From: Paracamarosporium sp. OC-R06-R3
Taxonomy: Eukaryota > Ascomycota > Dothideomycetes > Pleosporales > Didymosphaeriaceae
Length of the DNA: 64,000 bases
Reading direction: 5' to 3'
Assembly: GCA_019828545.1 (NCBI GenBank)
Contig: JACVRA010000210.1
Span: 310,531-374,530 of the forward strand
The notes beneath the pieces were generated by a model that made no database searches, had not been told where the DNA came from, and was given only the letters and a program-made list of their open reading frames with translations. Positions 54,581 through 64,000 of the stretch are shown piece after piece; the stretch's first letter is position 1, and each line of letters starts with the position of its first letter. Position numbers and translations under genes: made by a program.

Positions 54581-57089
54581 TTACATAGGCACCACCTCCT
54601 TCATGACATCCTCCACCCAGTTCATTTGCACTGCGCTCACCTTCTTCGCATAGGCCTTGTTTGTGTATAGGAACTCACTAAAGACAATCGCTTCAGCCTT
54701 AATCTTGCGTCCATGCATGACGCTGCTGGGATGCACAGCAACAAGGTGATTATGGAAAAACGTTTTGTAGCTACCGTCTGGGCACAGTCGCGCAGTATTG
54801 GAGACGAAGCCCCGGAGAATGCAGGCGAGGATTGCTTCGGTGTTCGGTGAAGAGTTAGGTGTAGGCGGCGTAGATGAAAGAAGCTTAAGCTGGGTGCATT
54901 GTTGCCTGAGCTGTTTGCGAATGTTCTGTATAATGTTAACCCCTAATATTATTTCTAGATTGCCAAGTTAAACGCCAACAACTTACCATGACATTCTGCA
55001 TCGCGCGATGAGACACGAAGTGTCTCTCACACCATGCCTTGCGATCCGTCTGCTCCTCTGCGTACCGTTGGACTGTGACTAAGAATGTCATATGATCGCC
55101 CTCGCGTCGGTACAGACTTCTCCGCGCTTCTTCAGCCTGCTCTCTTCGTTCCTCTGTGGCAATGTTGAAGAAGATGCTATCTTCGGTGCTGAGCGCTGAA
55201 ATGACGTCAATTACGTCGAGTAGGCAGTCACGTTCTGGTTTTGCAGCCTCTACGATGATACGAGCAAGCGTCGGCGTAACCGGTAATTTGGCCATCTTGA
55301 TACCTAGATCGCTAACCGTCCCGTCTTCATTCAAAGCCCCAAGATGAAAAAGTTGCATGAGAGCCTTTCCGAGGGCTTCTTGGGGTGGGCGGTCCAGGAA
55401 AGGAAAGTTGAGCACGTCGTTGATGCCGCGCGCTTTCATCGTGAGCAAGGACTGGCTAAGATCACAGCGAAGAATCTCTGGCATTGTCCGCTCTTCTAGC
55501 GTCTTGTAATCAGCTTCGGTATATAGTCGATAGCATTGTCCGGGTGCTTCACGACCAGCACGACCTTTGCGCTGGATTGCTGCCGACTTGGAGATGGCTT
55601 TCGCTAGCAGTGACTCCAGCCCGAGGTTACTTCGGTACTGTTTGATCTTCGACTTTCCACAGTCAATAACGAAGCGCACACCAGGCACTGTGACCGACGT
55701 TTCGGCAATATTGGTAGCTAAGATAACCTTGCGCGTCCGGTAGGGGGTCGGTTGGAAAATGCGCTGCTGGGCTTGCTGAGGCAAGGCGGCGAATAAAGGG
55801 AGTGCGAGCATTTTCGGCATGTCCTTGTCCATTGCCCCAGCGTAGTCATTCACGAGCTTTTCGAGGGCCTCAATCTTGTCCTGCCCTGTGAGGAAAACGA
55901 GAATGTCACCGGGTAAAGGCTCTTTGTAGTGGATCTGAAATATGATCTTCAAAGCAGCCTCAACCCAATCTAAGGTTGGTTCAGATAGATAAGTGGTCTT
56001 GACTGGAAATTGGCGACCTTCCACAAAGCAGGTTGATATGCGATCTCGTGCTGCCTGAGGTAGTGCTGTGGATACGCTTGGAGTCTCGGGGGTCTTTGGC
56101 GGTTCTTTCACGCCCTCCGCGAAGAAGTCCACGAGACTTTCAACGTCAGCTGTTGCACTCATGACAACCACTTTGAGAGGATGCTTCCGCGTTTCTTTTC
56201 CGTTCTCAATCTTCGAGACTAGATTCCTCAAGAACCCAAGGATAAGATCGACGTTGACGCTCCTTTCATGGACCTCATCGACAACGATCGCGCTGTATTG
56301 TTTCATATCCGGATCTCGGAGCATTTCCTGAAGTAGCATACCCTCAGTCAAAAACTTAACTTTCGTGTTGGGGCCAGAGGCATTATCAAAACGAACGCTA
56401 TATCCGACTTTGGCTGCGGGACTCTGTGCGCCGAATAAACTTCCCATTTCTTCAGCAACTCGTCGAGCAAGTGAAATTGCGGCCACACGGCGCGGTTGCG
56501 TAATCGCAATAGTCTTCGTACACCAGTCTTCGGAGAGTAGGAATTGCGGTACCTGGGTGGATTTACCGGAACCCGTCTCTCCAGTGAGCACGAGCACATT
56601 GTTCTCCCTCAAACGCTGTCGGATAGCATCTGCTTGGGGCCAGATAGGCAAAGCCTTGCGCTTTGGAAGGAGTTCATCGCGTCTCTTGAGTAGATGTGGG
56701 TTTGCGTAAGGGCCTTGACTACCATTAGAGGAATGTCTTGCCCCAGGATGACCTTTGCGTGATTGTCCTGGTTGCCTTTCTCGATCACCTCGGGGCTGCT
56801 CTGACCGGGCATTCTTCGGGCGCTGCTTCGACTCGGGTAATTCAACGGATGGCGTATGCGGCACTTCACTAGGCTCCGGTGGATTTGGTGTTTCTCTTAT
56901 GATGGCCGAATTCACTTTGGATTCATTTTCCTCAGCCGATTCGTTGTCAAACTTGGTCACCTTCCCAGCACCTTTTCTGATATCGACACCTGACTGGCCA
57001 CCTTTTCTCTTCCGCTTCTTGCCTCGCTTGAGCTCCGCATTTTCGTTCTCCTTAGGCTGGCAAGCCTCTTCACGTTGGGTTTTCGACAT
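54581..57089 (-). CDS. DHR2: DEAH-box RNA helicase Dhr2 type
   Basis: Nucleolar ATP-dependent RNA helicase needed for 18S rRNA/small-subunit maturation. Exon 1 54987-57089 and exon 2 54581-54925 join across a 61-nt intron (GTAAGT ... TACAG) to 815 aa. A basic, disordered N-terminus with KRGKKRKRKGG (nuclear/nucleolar signal) leads to the helicase core: GETGSGKST (motif I), TQPRRVAA (Ia), DEVHERS (II, DEVH variant), MSATAD (III), FLTGQDKIE, TNIAETSVT (V) and QRKGRAGR (VI). The helicase-associated and OB-fold domains follow. Exon 2 carries the OB-fold end (HPSSVMHGRKIKAEAIVFSEF). I start at ATG 57089; the frame is open about 17 codons further from a non-ATG codon. Convergent with KEL3, 170 bp apart. 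Confidence 0.94.
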
Positions 57090-57511
57090 GTTGTTGATCG
57101 TCGCTGCGCTGAGTGATGCTGGAACTTTTTTCGATATCAATGTTCTTATCGATAAGAAGATAATTGGCTCGGCAACTTGATCGGGTTAAGCGCATTTGCC
57201 CACATAACATCAAGCAAGTCAAACAACCTTTACTACAGTATGGCGCGACCCGTCAAGTTTCGCATGGGGTCTCGTACTGTACTGTGCACATTCGGGACAC
57301 ATTTTCCCGGACGACGAAGCGAGTCTGCCGATCGCGCAACCCCGCTGAACTTCGCGCGCCGCTAGAAGGTTCATCAACCGGCAATTTATCCATCAATGTC
57401 GACGTGACCAAGGGGCTGTCGCACCGAAGCGGCGTAATGAAGCCATGTTCTTACTCGGGGAATACAAGATGCCTTCTGTAGCAACCAAAAATCTTCCAAT
57501 CTCTCATCGGG
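57090..57511. promoter_or_regulatory. Divergent promoter region DHR2 / glycosidase
   Basis: 422 bp between starts. The 105-aa plus frame here is chance. No gene seen. Confidence 0.5.
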
Positions 57512-59784
57512 ATGCTCATCTCCACTCCCTACGTACCTATATGGCTAGCCGCGTTAGTGGCAATCGCCAACTGCCAAATCAATCGCGCATCTATTGTACG
57601 ACAATTCAATCTTAAGCTAAATCAATCGCATCCATATAGTCCAGTTCAGGTTGGAAATGGTGATTTTGCTTTTGGTGTCGACGTCACTGGGCTTCAGACG
57701 TTCCTCCCACACAATACTCTCTCATCTTGGGGATGGCACAACTCGTCGCTACCAGCTACTCCTAACCAGACCTCTGTCTCCGACTTCACTGGTCAAGATT
57801 GGTGGACGCACGGCCGGCTCGTAAACTATAACCAGCCCAATCCTACCGAGAAGGATATCAGTCAGTGGCTGATAGCAAACCCGCATCGCATCAATCTTGG
57901 AAGGATTGGGCTTTGGTTCGGAGGCAAGAATATCGCAGAAGACGATCTAGCACAACAATCTCAAGTGTTGGACCTCTGGAAAGGCACGGTATCATCTTCA
58001 TTCTCATTAAATGGCAGCGAAGTGCATGTCAAAACCGTGGCTAGCCCAGACACAGACACCGTCGCTGTAGAAATTGAGTCAGAGCTGCTGGGAAGCGGGG
58101 CCCTAGGAGCTTTCCTTGATTTTCCGTATGGCAGCGGCAAGAACAAGTTCGATGCGCCGTTCGTGGGATTATTCAATGCCACTTCGAACCACACCACGAC
58201 CTTAAGATCAAGAAAAAACCATGCCACAATCACTCATACGCTAGACGCGACGGCCTATGTCGCTGAGGTTGAGTGGGAGAATAACGCGCGTATTAGGCGG
58301 ACGAACAACGCAACTCACCACTATATCCTCGAACCTCGGAAGCGGAGTGATACACTCGCTTTTACTGTGACTTTCGCGCCTAAGACAACAAAGAGCCCAA
58401 AGTCCTTCGAAGATGTGAAAGAGAGTGCGGAAGCTTGGTGGAGCGATTATTGGTCCACGGGAGCCTTCATCTCTCTTCCGACCGCAACAAACTCCTCAGC
58501 GAAAGAACTCCAGCGGCGTATCATATTGACGCAATATCTCCTTGCTGTAAATGGAGCTGGTAAGGATCCAGCGCAAGAATCTGGTCTCGTTAACAATGGT
58601 TGGTATGGCAAGTTCCATCTTGAGATGGTATTCTGGTAAGCGGTCCCAGAATGGCGAGATTTACGTGTAATCTCATCATTTCCTAGGCACCTCGCTCATT
58701 GGACTGTCTGGAACAAGTGGAGTCTCTACGATCGCAGTATCAGCGTCTATGATAGGTTTTTGCCTTCTAGTCACGATCGAGCGAAACACCAAGAATACCA
58801 GGGAGCGCGAATTGGCAAGATGAGTGATCCAAGCGGACGTTCCGCGCCTGGCGAGATCAACTCTCTTTTGATATGGCAGCAACCGCATCCTGTAAGTCCA
58901 GGGCCTACAATTAGAATGGGGTTAGTCAATCGGGGTTTATGGGGCTGACAAGGATAGATGTGGTTCGCCGAGATGGAGTACAGAAAGTCTCCAACACCAC
59001 AGACACTTCAGAAATGGGATAAGATCTTGACTGGGGTGGCCGACTTCATGGTGAGCTACGCGTGGTATAATCAGACCACCAAGGTGTACGACTTGGGTCC
59101 ACGTAAGCACATCGATATACTTACCATTATCGTCAGCTAATAATAACGCGTCGAACAGCGATGTACCCTGTCTCTGAGAATACCAACCCCAACCAGACAG
59201 TGAATCCAACATTCGAATTAGCATATTGGCGCTTCGGTCTCGATGTTGCATCAAAATGGCAAACGCGTCAGCAAAAACCAGTACCGGCAGCCTGGCGTAC
59301 TGTTCATGATAACCTTGCGCCATTTCCTGTGGAAGACAATGTATACGTCCTCTATGAAGGCATCAAGGATATGTGGACGACACCCGAGACAGCATCAGAT
59401 CATCCGGGCTTACTGGGTCTCTACGGTTGGCTACCGCCAGACTCTCGCTTCAATCTAACCATCTTCCAGAACACTGTGGATAAGGTGTATGCCTCATGGG
59501 ATTTTGCGAATCTGTATGGCTGGGACTTCCCACTTCTGGCCATGGCAGCAGCGAGGATGGGCAACGGAGAACAGGCAGTCGAGTGGTTATTGAATTCGAA
59601 TAACCAGGTTAATGAGCTCGGAATGCCCGAAGGAGGAACGAGAGTTCCAACGCCATATTTTCCTGCGAGTGCGGGGCTGTTGCTTGCCGTTGGTATGATG
59701 GCCGGAGGATGGGATAGGCTTGAAGGTCCGATCTTTCCAGAGGGCTGGGATGTCGAAGTCGAGGGTTTCGAGACAGCTATGTGA
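57512..59784 (+). CDS. Secreted six-hairpin glycosidase-like protein
   Basis: Four exons, 57512-58635, 58687-58891, 58958-59102 and 59159-59784, join to 699 aa with introns of 51-66 nt. A signal peptide (about 1-21, hydrophobic IWLAALVAIANC) precedes a beta-rich domain with VGNGDFAFGVDVTGLQTF. An (alpha/alpha)6-type domain follows with NGWYGKFHLEMVFWHLAHW, where the EMVFW segment is the likely active-site region. WYGWDFPLLAMAAARMG-like sequence and a C-terminal cap complete the protein. Many N-glycosylation sequons (NHT, NAT, NQT, NLT). The substrate is unknown; relatives (GH65/GH95-like) act on alpha-glucosidic or fucosidic bonds, so I do not assign one. Convergent with the GH27 gene, 134 bp away. 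Confidence 0.82.
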
Positions 59785-59918
59785 TCACATTCATTAGGAT
59801 GGCTAGTCATATTTTCTGATACACATGAGAGATGATTGCCATTTTAGAGAGCCATAGTCATGTTGGAGTATGCTGCATCTAACTACGAGACTTTTACGAG
59901 ACAGTACAGGCCTAGCAC

Positions 59919-61611
59919 TCACAGCTCATCTCTCTTCCTCAAACTCGCATTTCCCTGTGATCTCAAGCGATACACACCAACTGAATGCCTCGCGATTTCT
60001 GCACTGAACGTTCCACTTGGCGCAATACTACCTACATGTGAACCATATAGCGCAGTCACATTGTTCTTGAGTCCTTCCGCATAACTCGTTGCCGTAGCGT
60101 TATATGCTGTTCTCGTAGCACTGAACACGGTACCGTTGCCACCGTTCAAGACTAATTCAGCCTCGTCATTGGACATGCGGTTCGCCCACAAATCGTACAC
60201 ATCCCATGTCTCGCTAAGCTCAGGAGGCGCCTTGTACGCACCCGCGGTGCGTTGGTCAAAGAAGATATCGTTCGTCGTAGCATTCATCGTTCTGCTCGAG
60301 TTTCCAGCATTGAGGAGTGCAATAACAGTATCACCGTTGTCCATGACACGCGTCCATAATGCAATTTCGCCTTGGCCATAGTCGTCAGGGTCTACGAGGT
60401 AGCGCCATTTTCTGACTGCCGCTCCAGCTGAGGGGTCCTGATTGAGCGCTATGATGGCTGGGTTGGAGAGGATGGCGAGGTTAGCGGGCGATATAGTAGC
60501 AATGTTGGTTCCGATCATTAGTGGAGAGGAGTTTATGGCCCACATGGAGAAGTGTGTTACGTATTCGTTATCGTCCTGCCCTCCATTGCCTACTTCGAGA
60601 CCGTCCATGTCGTTGAAGTAGCCACTCATCGTACGGCTCGTAATAGATGGAATCTTGTTCAGGATGTTCATGATAGAACCTATAGAGAATGCTAGGTCAG
60701 AACAACATGTTGGATATAGTAGATCTGTTCGTGCTTACAGTGGAAACCCGGCCAGGCACAACCAGGAGCTTCAGTGCAGGGACAGCGGTCATCAGGACGA
60801 TTGAAAGAATCGTAAATATCGCCAGACATACGTCCAGAGTTCGCAATTGTGTATGCCCAATCGTACGGATCGTCGTTCCCCCAGTTACACATAGCGTATA
60901 TGATCTCGCGCCCTGTCTTGTTTAAAGCCTGAGACATAACATTGTACCTGTCGAAGGAGATCTTCGGCGTTCCAGACTGTCCCTGATTGAAGCAGTTGTC
61001 ATATTTGAGGTAGTCCACCTGCGCAAAGAAATGTTAGCAAACGTCTACTAGCAACTCCGAAGCTGCCTTACTCCCCAACTAGCCCAAAGATCCGCATCCT
61101 GCGTTTCATAGCCAAGCGACCCAGGATACCTCCCGCACGTGTAGATGCCAGCAGATGAGTATATGCCGAATTTGAACCCAAGATCATGAATCTGGGATAT
61201 AACAGAAGACATGCCACTTGGAAATTTCACAGCTAGATGTGGTCAGCAACCTTGCCTAAGCGCACATATCCGATACATACGGTTCTCGACAAGGTATCCG
61301 CTCGAGTTCCTTCCGATAGACCAACAGTCGTCTAATGAAATGACGTTGTAGCCTAGGTCGCGCAATCCAAAATCCACAAGATTCTGCGCCGAAGTGAGCA
61401 ACAACTCCTCGTCCGCATCGCAACCAAAAGCGTTCCAGGTGTTCCATCCCATCTGCGGAACGAGATTTAGGCCATTGTAAGATGAAGCTCCCGGGATTAT
61501 GACTTCGGGAGTACCGGATGAATTGTCGATGTATCTGCGCTGGTAGTATGCGGTTACTCTGCATAGCAGCGTCGCTGCTGCCAGCAGCTGCCAGGACGCT
61601 AATTGAAGCAT
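59919..61611 (-). CDS. Secreted alpha-galactosidase, GH27
   Basis: Extracellular enzyme releasing terminal alpha-galactose from galactomannan or raffinose-type sugars. Four exons, 61281-61611, 61072-61232, 60739-61018 and 59919-60679, join to 510 aa with introns of 48-59 nt. Signal peptide about 1-21. Then the typical start PQMGWNTWNAFGCD, LDDCWS, KFPSGM, KFGIYSSAGIYTCGRYPGSLGYE, and the catalytic nucleophile Asp in YLKYDNC. The acid/base Asp region lies in SGDIYDSFNRPDD. FNDMDGLEVGNGG and FSMWAINSSPLMIG complete the barrel. The C-terminal beta domain has several sequons. Protein length is usual for eukaryotic GH27 with a longer C-terminus. Confidence 0.94.
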
Positions 61612-62606
61612 CGTAAAATCTCAAATAATGGCCGAGATGGCACCTGTCGTAGGCTCCCAATCGTATTGGATGGCAAACTATTCAGAGCACAGAAGGCTGG
61701 CATTAATATACTGCTGGAAGTCGCATGTTACTCCTCTTTCTCCGCTTCGACCTACGCGCTCCGCAACGATCCGCATCGGAAATACACTGCTGAATACATT
61801 TCCCTTTCAAGAAAACATTCCGCCTCACCGTCATCTTGCTTAGACCTCAAGAGCTGTTCCGAGAAACGTTGCGACACTTTGCGGGGTTCCGGTGGCGGAC
61901 AAACGTCCGGCGATGTTCATTGGTAAAAACGTGCCGCTTTTTTACGTTCCTGCAGCGCCTAACCTCCTAGTACACAATCGATGAGAGCCTCAGCAACACC
62001 AGGCAGCGTTGAAAAGTCATAGCGCACAGTTTACAGGGGTTTCTTGGGACTTTACAATAGTATGTTAACCTTTGGAGAACATTGAGAAGGAAATCTCAAC
62101 TAGTACTCATCCAGCAGCGTATCCTTCCTCTTTACCTAAGATGGAACGTGAAGCGACAGTCTCAATGTATTAGATCTACAGAGACCGTTCGAACGCCTAG
62201 GGCCATATTTTCAATAATGTTTCCTCTCAACACATCGATAGTTTCGTTCTGGGTCGCCAAAGAATCAGGGCATGGACGCTCAGAAACTACTTCAGTATAT
62301 GGTCGTAGCATAGAACATAATCGTTGCTGAGAGTTCATACATGTGAAAATCTGATAGCATTGAGATAAGCACATAAGATCTGGGACCAGTAGATCGATAA
62401 AACAGTATTTATATCATACCCTGATCAAAGGGTAAAGGAGTGTATTCATTATCATTAACGACGAAGCGTACTCATGTACTCTTCGAGTAGTCTGCGAATC
62501 CAGACTCGGCGCAGTTTGTATTCGTGATAAAGCGCAAACTCGTCCAGGAGCGCGTAGTGGGGACGTAAACGGTTTCGTACAGCTTTTTGAAGATCGTGGT
62601 ACTTCT
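61612..62606. other. Intergenic between GH27 and the Gly-rich gene
   Basis: 995 bp, no supported gene. It should carry the GH27 promoter at its left end and the 3' flank of the Gly-rich gene at the right. CCGGGG-type carbon-repressor sites are not obvious by eye. Confidence 0.5.
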
Positions 62607-63314
62607 TTAGACCTTCAACAACTTCGGGACACCACCAGAGGAAGAGTCGCCTCCTTTTCCTCCGCTACCACCTTTGTTGCCGCCCTGCTCGCCTCCTCCT
62701 TGACCTCCTTGGCCACCCTTATTTCCCTGCTCGCCTCCGCCTTGACCGCCACCCTGGCCACCCTTATTGCCGCCTTGTTCACCTCCTCCTTGACCTCCTT
62801 TGTTTCCTCCTTGTTCGCCTCCGCCTTGGCCGCCCTTGTTGCCGCCTTGCTCTCCTCCGCCTTGGCCACCCTTGTTGCCACCTTGTTCACCTCCTCCTTG
62901 CTGACCTCCACCCTGGCCGCCTTTGTTTCCTCCCTGCTCGCCTCCGCCCTGGCCACCTTTGTTACCTTGTTCACCTCCTCCTTGGCCTCCGCCTTGGCCA
63001 CCCTTGTTTCCACCCTGCTCACCTCCGCCCTGACCACCCTTATTTCCACCCTGCTCGCCTCCGCCTTGGCCGCCTTTGTTTCCTCCTTGTTCACCTCCGT
63101 TGCCGCTGCTGTCCTTGGAGCCCGAGCCTGAAGAGCTTGAAGACTCGCCGCCCTTGGAGCCTGAACCAGAGCCTGAACCAGCACTTACATACTGGCTGGC
63201 ATCGCTTCCTTGGCTACCACCACCGCGAACTGCAAGACTGTTCTCGGCAGCCAGCGGAGCAGCAGCTCCGGTGAAGGCAAGGATAGCAACGACGGCGGCC
63301 GGAGTAAGACGCAT
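62607..63314 (-). CDS. Secreted Gly/Gln/Asn-rich repeat protein
   Basis: Single exon, 235 aa. A signal peptide (about 1-20, AAVVAILAFTGAAAPLAA) is followed by a short Ser/Gly-rich segment. Then come 11 copies of a unit around GGGEQGGNKGGQ (12 aa, some with GGGQ or GGQ insertions and two lacking a Gly), and a C-terminal GGDSSSGGVPKLLKV. No Cys and no folded domain expected. Such Gly-rich secreted proteins may sit in the wall or matrix, but a function is not known. Reverse-frame ORFs covering the repeat (62700-63131 plus, 62615-63184 minus in another frame) are by-products of the repeat. Confidence 0.8.
   Translation of the reverse strand: MRLTPAAVVAILAFTGAAAPLAAENSLAVRGGGSQGSDASQYVSAGSGSGSGSKGGESSSSSGSGSKDSSGNGGEQGGNKGGQGGGEQGGNKGGQGGGEQGGNKGGQGGGQGGGEQGNKGGQGGGEQGGNKGGQGGGQQGGGEQGGNKGGQGGGEQGGNKGGQGGGEQGGNKGGQGGGEQGGNKGGQGGGQGGGEQGNKGGQGGQGGGEQGGNKGGSGGKGGDSSSGGVPKLLKV
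62670..63110 (-). repeat. 36-bp-type minisatellite coding the Gly-rich repeats
   Basis: Eleven imperfect tandem units of about 36 bp, with inserts that keep the frame. Units 4 and 10 share the same one-Gly deletion and extra GGGQ, pointing to duplication of a larger block. Confidence 0.85.
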
Positions 63315-64000
63315 GTTGAACGATGAAGTTTGAGAAAAAGGTACGAGTGAAAGAATTGATTGGAATGAGGCTGATTTGATGCTCCCCGGTAAGTTGATAT
63401 CCCGTGGAAAGTGATGTGAGAATTGACATGAAATGCCTTAGGTTCTATATACCCCATCCAACAAGCAAGTCGTCGTAATGCCTTTTCGTCATTTCTCTCT
63501 TCCATGACTATTACATCTCCTTCATCGAGCTGTGAATCGCGGTTTCCTTTACGTATTGCTTTCCTTTACATGCCCTAAACATAGCGAAACCCAAGCATAG
63601 GGCTGTACGCAAAGGTCTGGATACAACGAAACAATGGGACATGACATCGAAGCGCGCCTCTCCGCCTTCCGAAAGGCCTAGTTGGGTGGACTTGAGCGGA
63701 GACATGCACCTTAGGAAATGCCAGATCGCCGGGCGTCAGCAGCCTGATGCCATGCGGGACTGCGATGTTGCAATACTGGAAGGCGCTTGACGATGGCATG
63801 CAGGAGCCGGCTGTTCAACATGGTGGAGAGAGGGTGCGGCATGCAGGACGCTGGAGTTGCGGTACCTGTGGAGACTCTAGATGAAGCGATCGCGCCTATA
63901 TCGGAGTCTCGAAGTTCTGACAGATGGTACCATCGCAGGAGCGGCGCGACAACATCGAGTAATATTCTTACGACCACGGCAAGATGGTTTACTTCACATG
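63315..64000. other. Right edge, no supported gene
   Basis: 686 bp. The first ~100 bp would be promoter and leader of the Gly-rich gene. Overlapping short frames at 63575-63977 have no protein-like pattern. Confidence 0.5.

Noticed and set aside
62615..63184. Second frame and antisense frame through the Gly-rich repeats
   Set aside because: A repeat period divisible by three without stops opens several frames. Only the 62607-63314 frame has a signal peptide and a sensible end.

Overview
The window is nuclear DNA of a filamentous ascomycete (Pezizomycotina). The genes have spliceosomal introns, mostly 45-65 nt, with GTANGT-type donors and a CTNAC-like branch site. The families fit: a fungal iPGM, a Bck1-type MAPKKK, an Egh16/Gas1-like secreted protein, a HET-NACHT-ankyrin NLR, and DUF7136-like, LysM and fungal-lectin proteins. 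A dothideomycete is my best guess, but that is inference from gene content; no marker gene settles it.

Layout. 1-16.4 kb: a doubtful 59-aa ORF, a CaM-kinase-like kinase, iPGM divergent from Mediator subunit 9, a RING protein, an intron-bearing tRNA-Asp, an Egh16-like secreted protein and pyruvate decarboxylase. 16.4-33.1 kb: the cell-wall-integrity MAPKKK Bck1, an unrecognised Ser/Pro-rich protein, a gene-poor 3.1 kb, a secreted tyrosinase, the Jjj1-type J-protein, and an SPX-RING protein ending in a CaaX-like box. 33.5-46.9 kb: an accessory stretch with long gene-free gaps. It holds an NLR with nearly identical ankyrin repeats, tRNA-Gly, a 32-nt fragment of tRNA-Leu, an unrecognised small ORF, a DUF7136-like protein, a LysM-protein pseudogene with three in-frame TGA codons, the intact tRNA-Leu and a fungal lectin. 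46.9-64 kb: pyroglutamyl peptidase divergent from an FAD monooxygenase, a proline-iminopeptidase-like hydrolase, the Kel3-like kelch protein, the DEAH helicase Dhr2, two convergent secreted glycosidases (six-hairpin type and GH27 alpha-galactosidase), and a secreted glycine-rich repeat protein.

How they fit together. Housekeeping blocks (glycolysis/fermentation: iPGM, PDC; ribosome biogenesis: Jjj1, Dhr2; signalling: CaM kinase, Bck1, SPX-RING) surround a central region rich in recognition and secretion functions. No biosynthetic cluster or complete transposon was recognised. The most unusual points are the tRNA-Leu 3' fragment that forms a direct repeat with the intact tRNA-Leu about 5.4 kb away, the LysM pseudogene whose three stops are all TGA at expected aromatic/Trp positions, the CaaX-like end of the SPX-RING protein, the lectin with an unrecognised C-terminal half, and the young ankyrin-repeat array of the NLR. 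Exon borders were read by eye from splice consensus and protein continuity. Every spliced gene closes in frame, but none is backed by transcript data.
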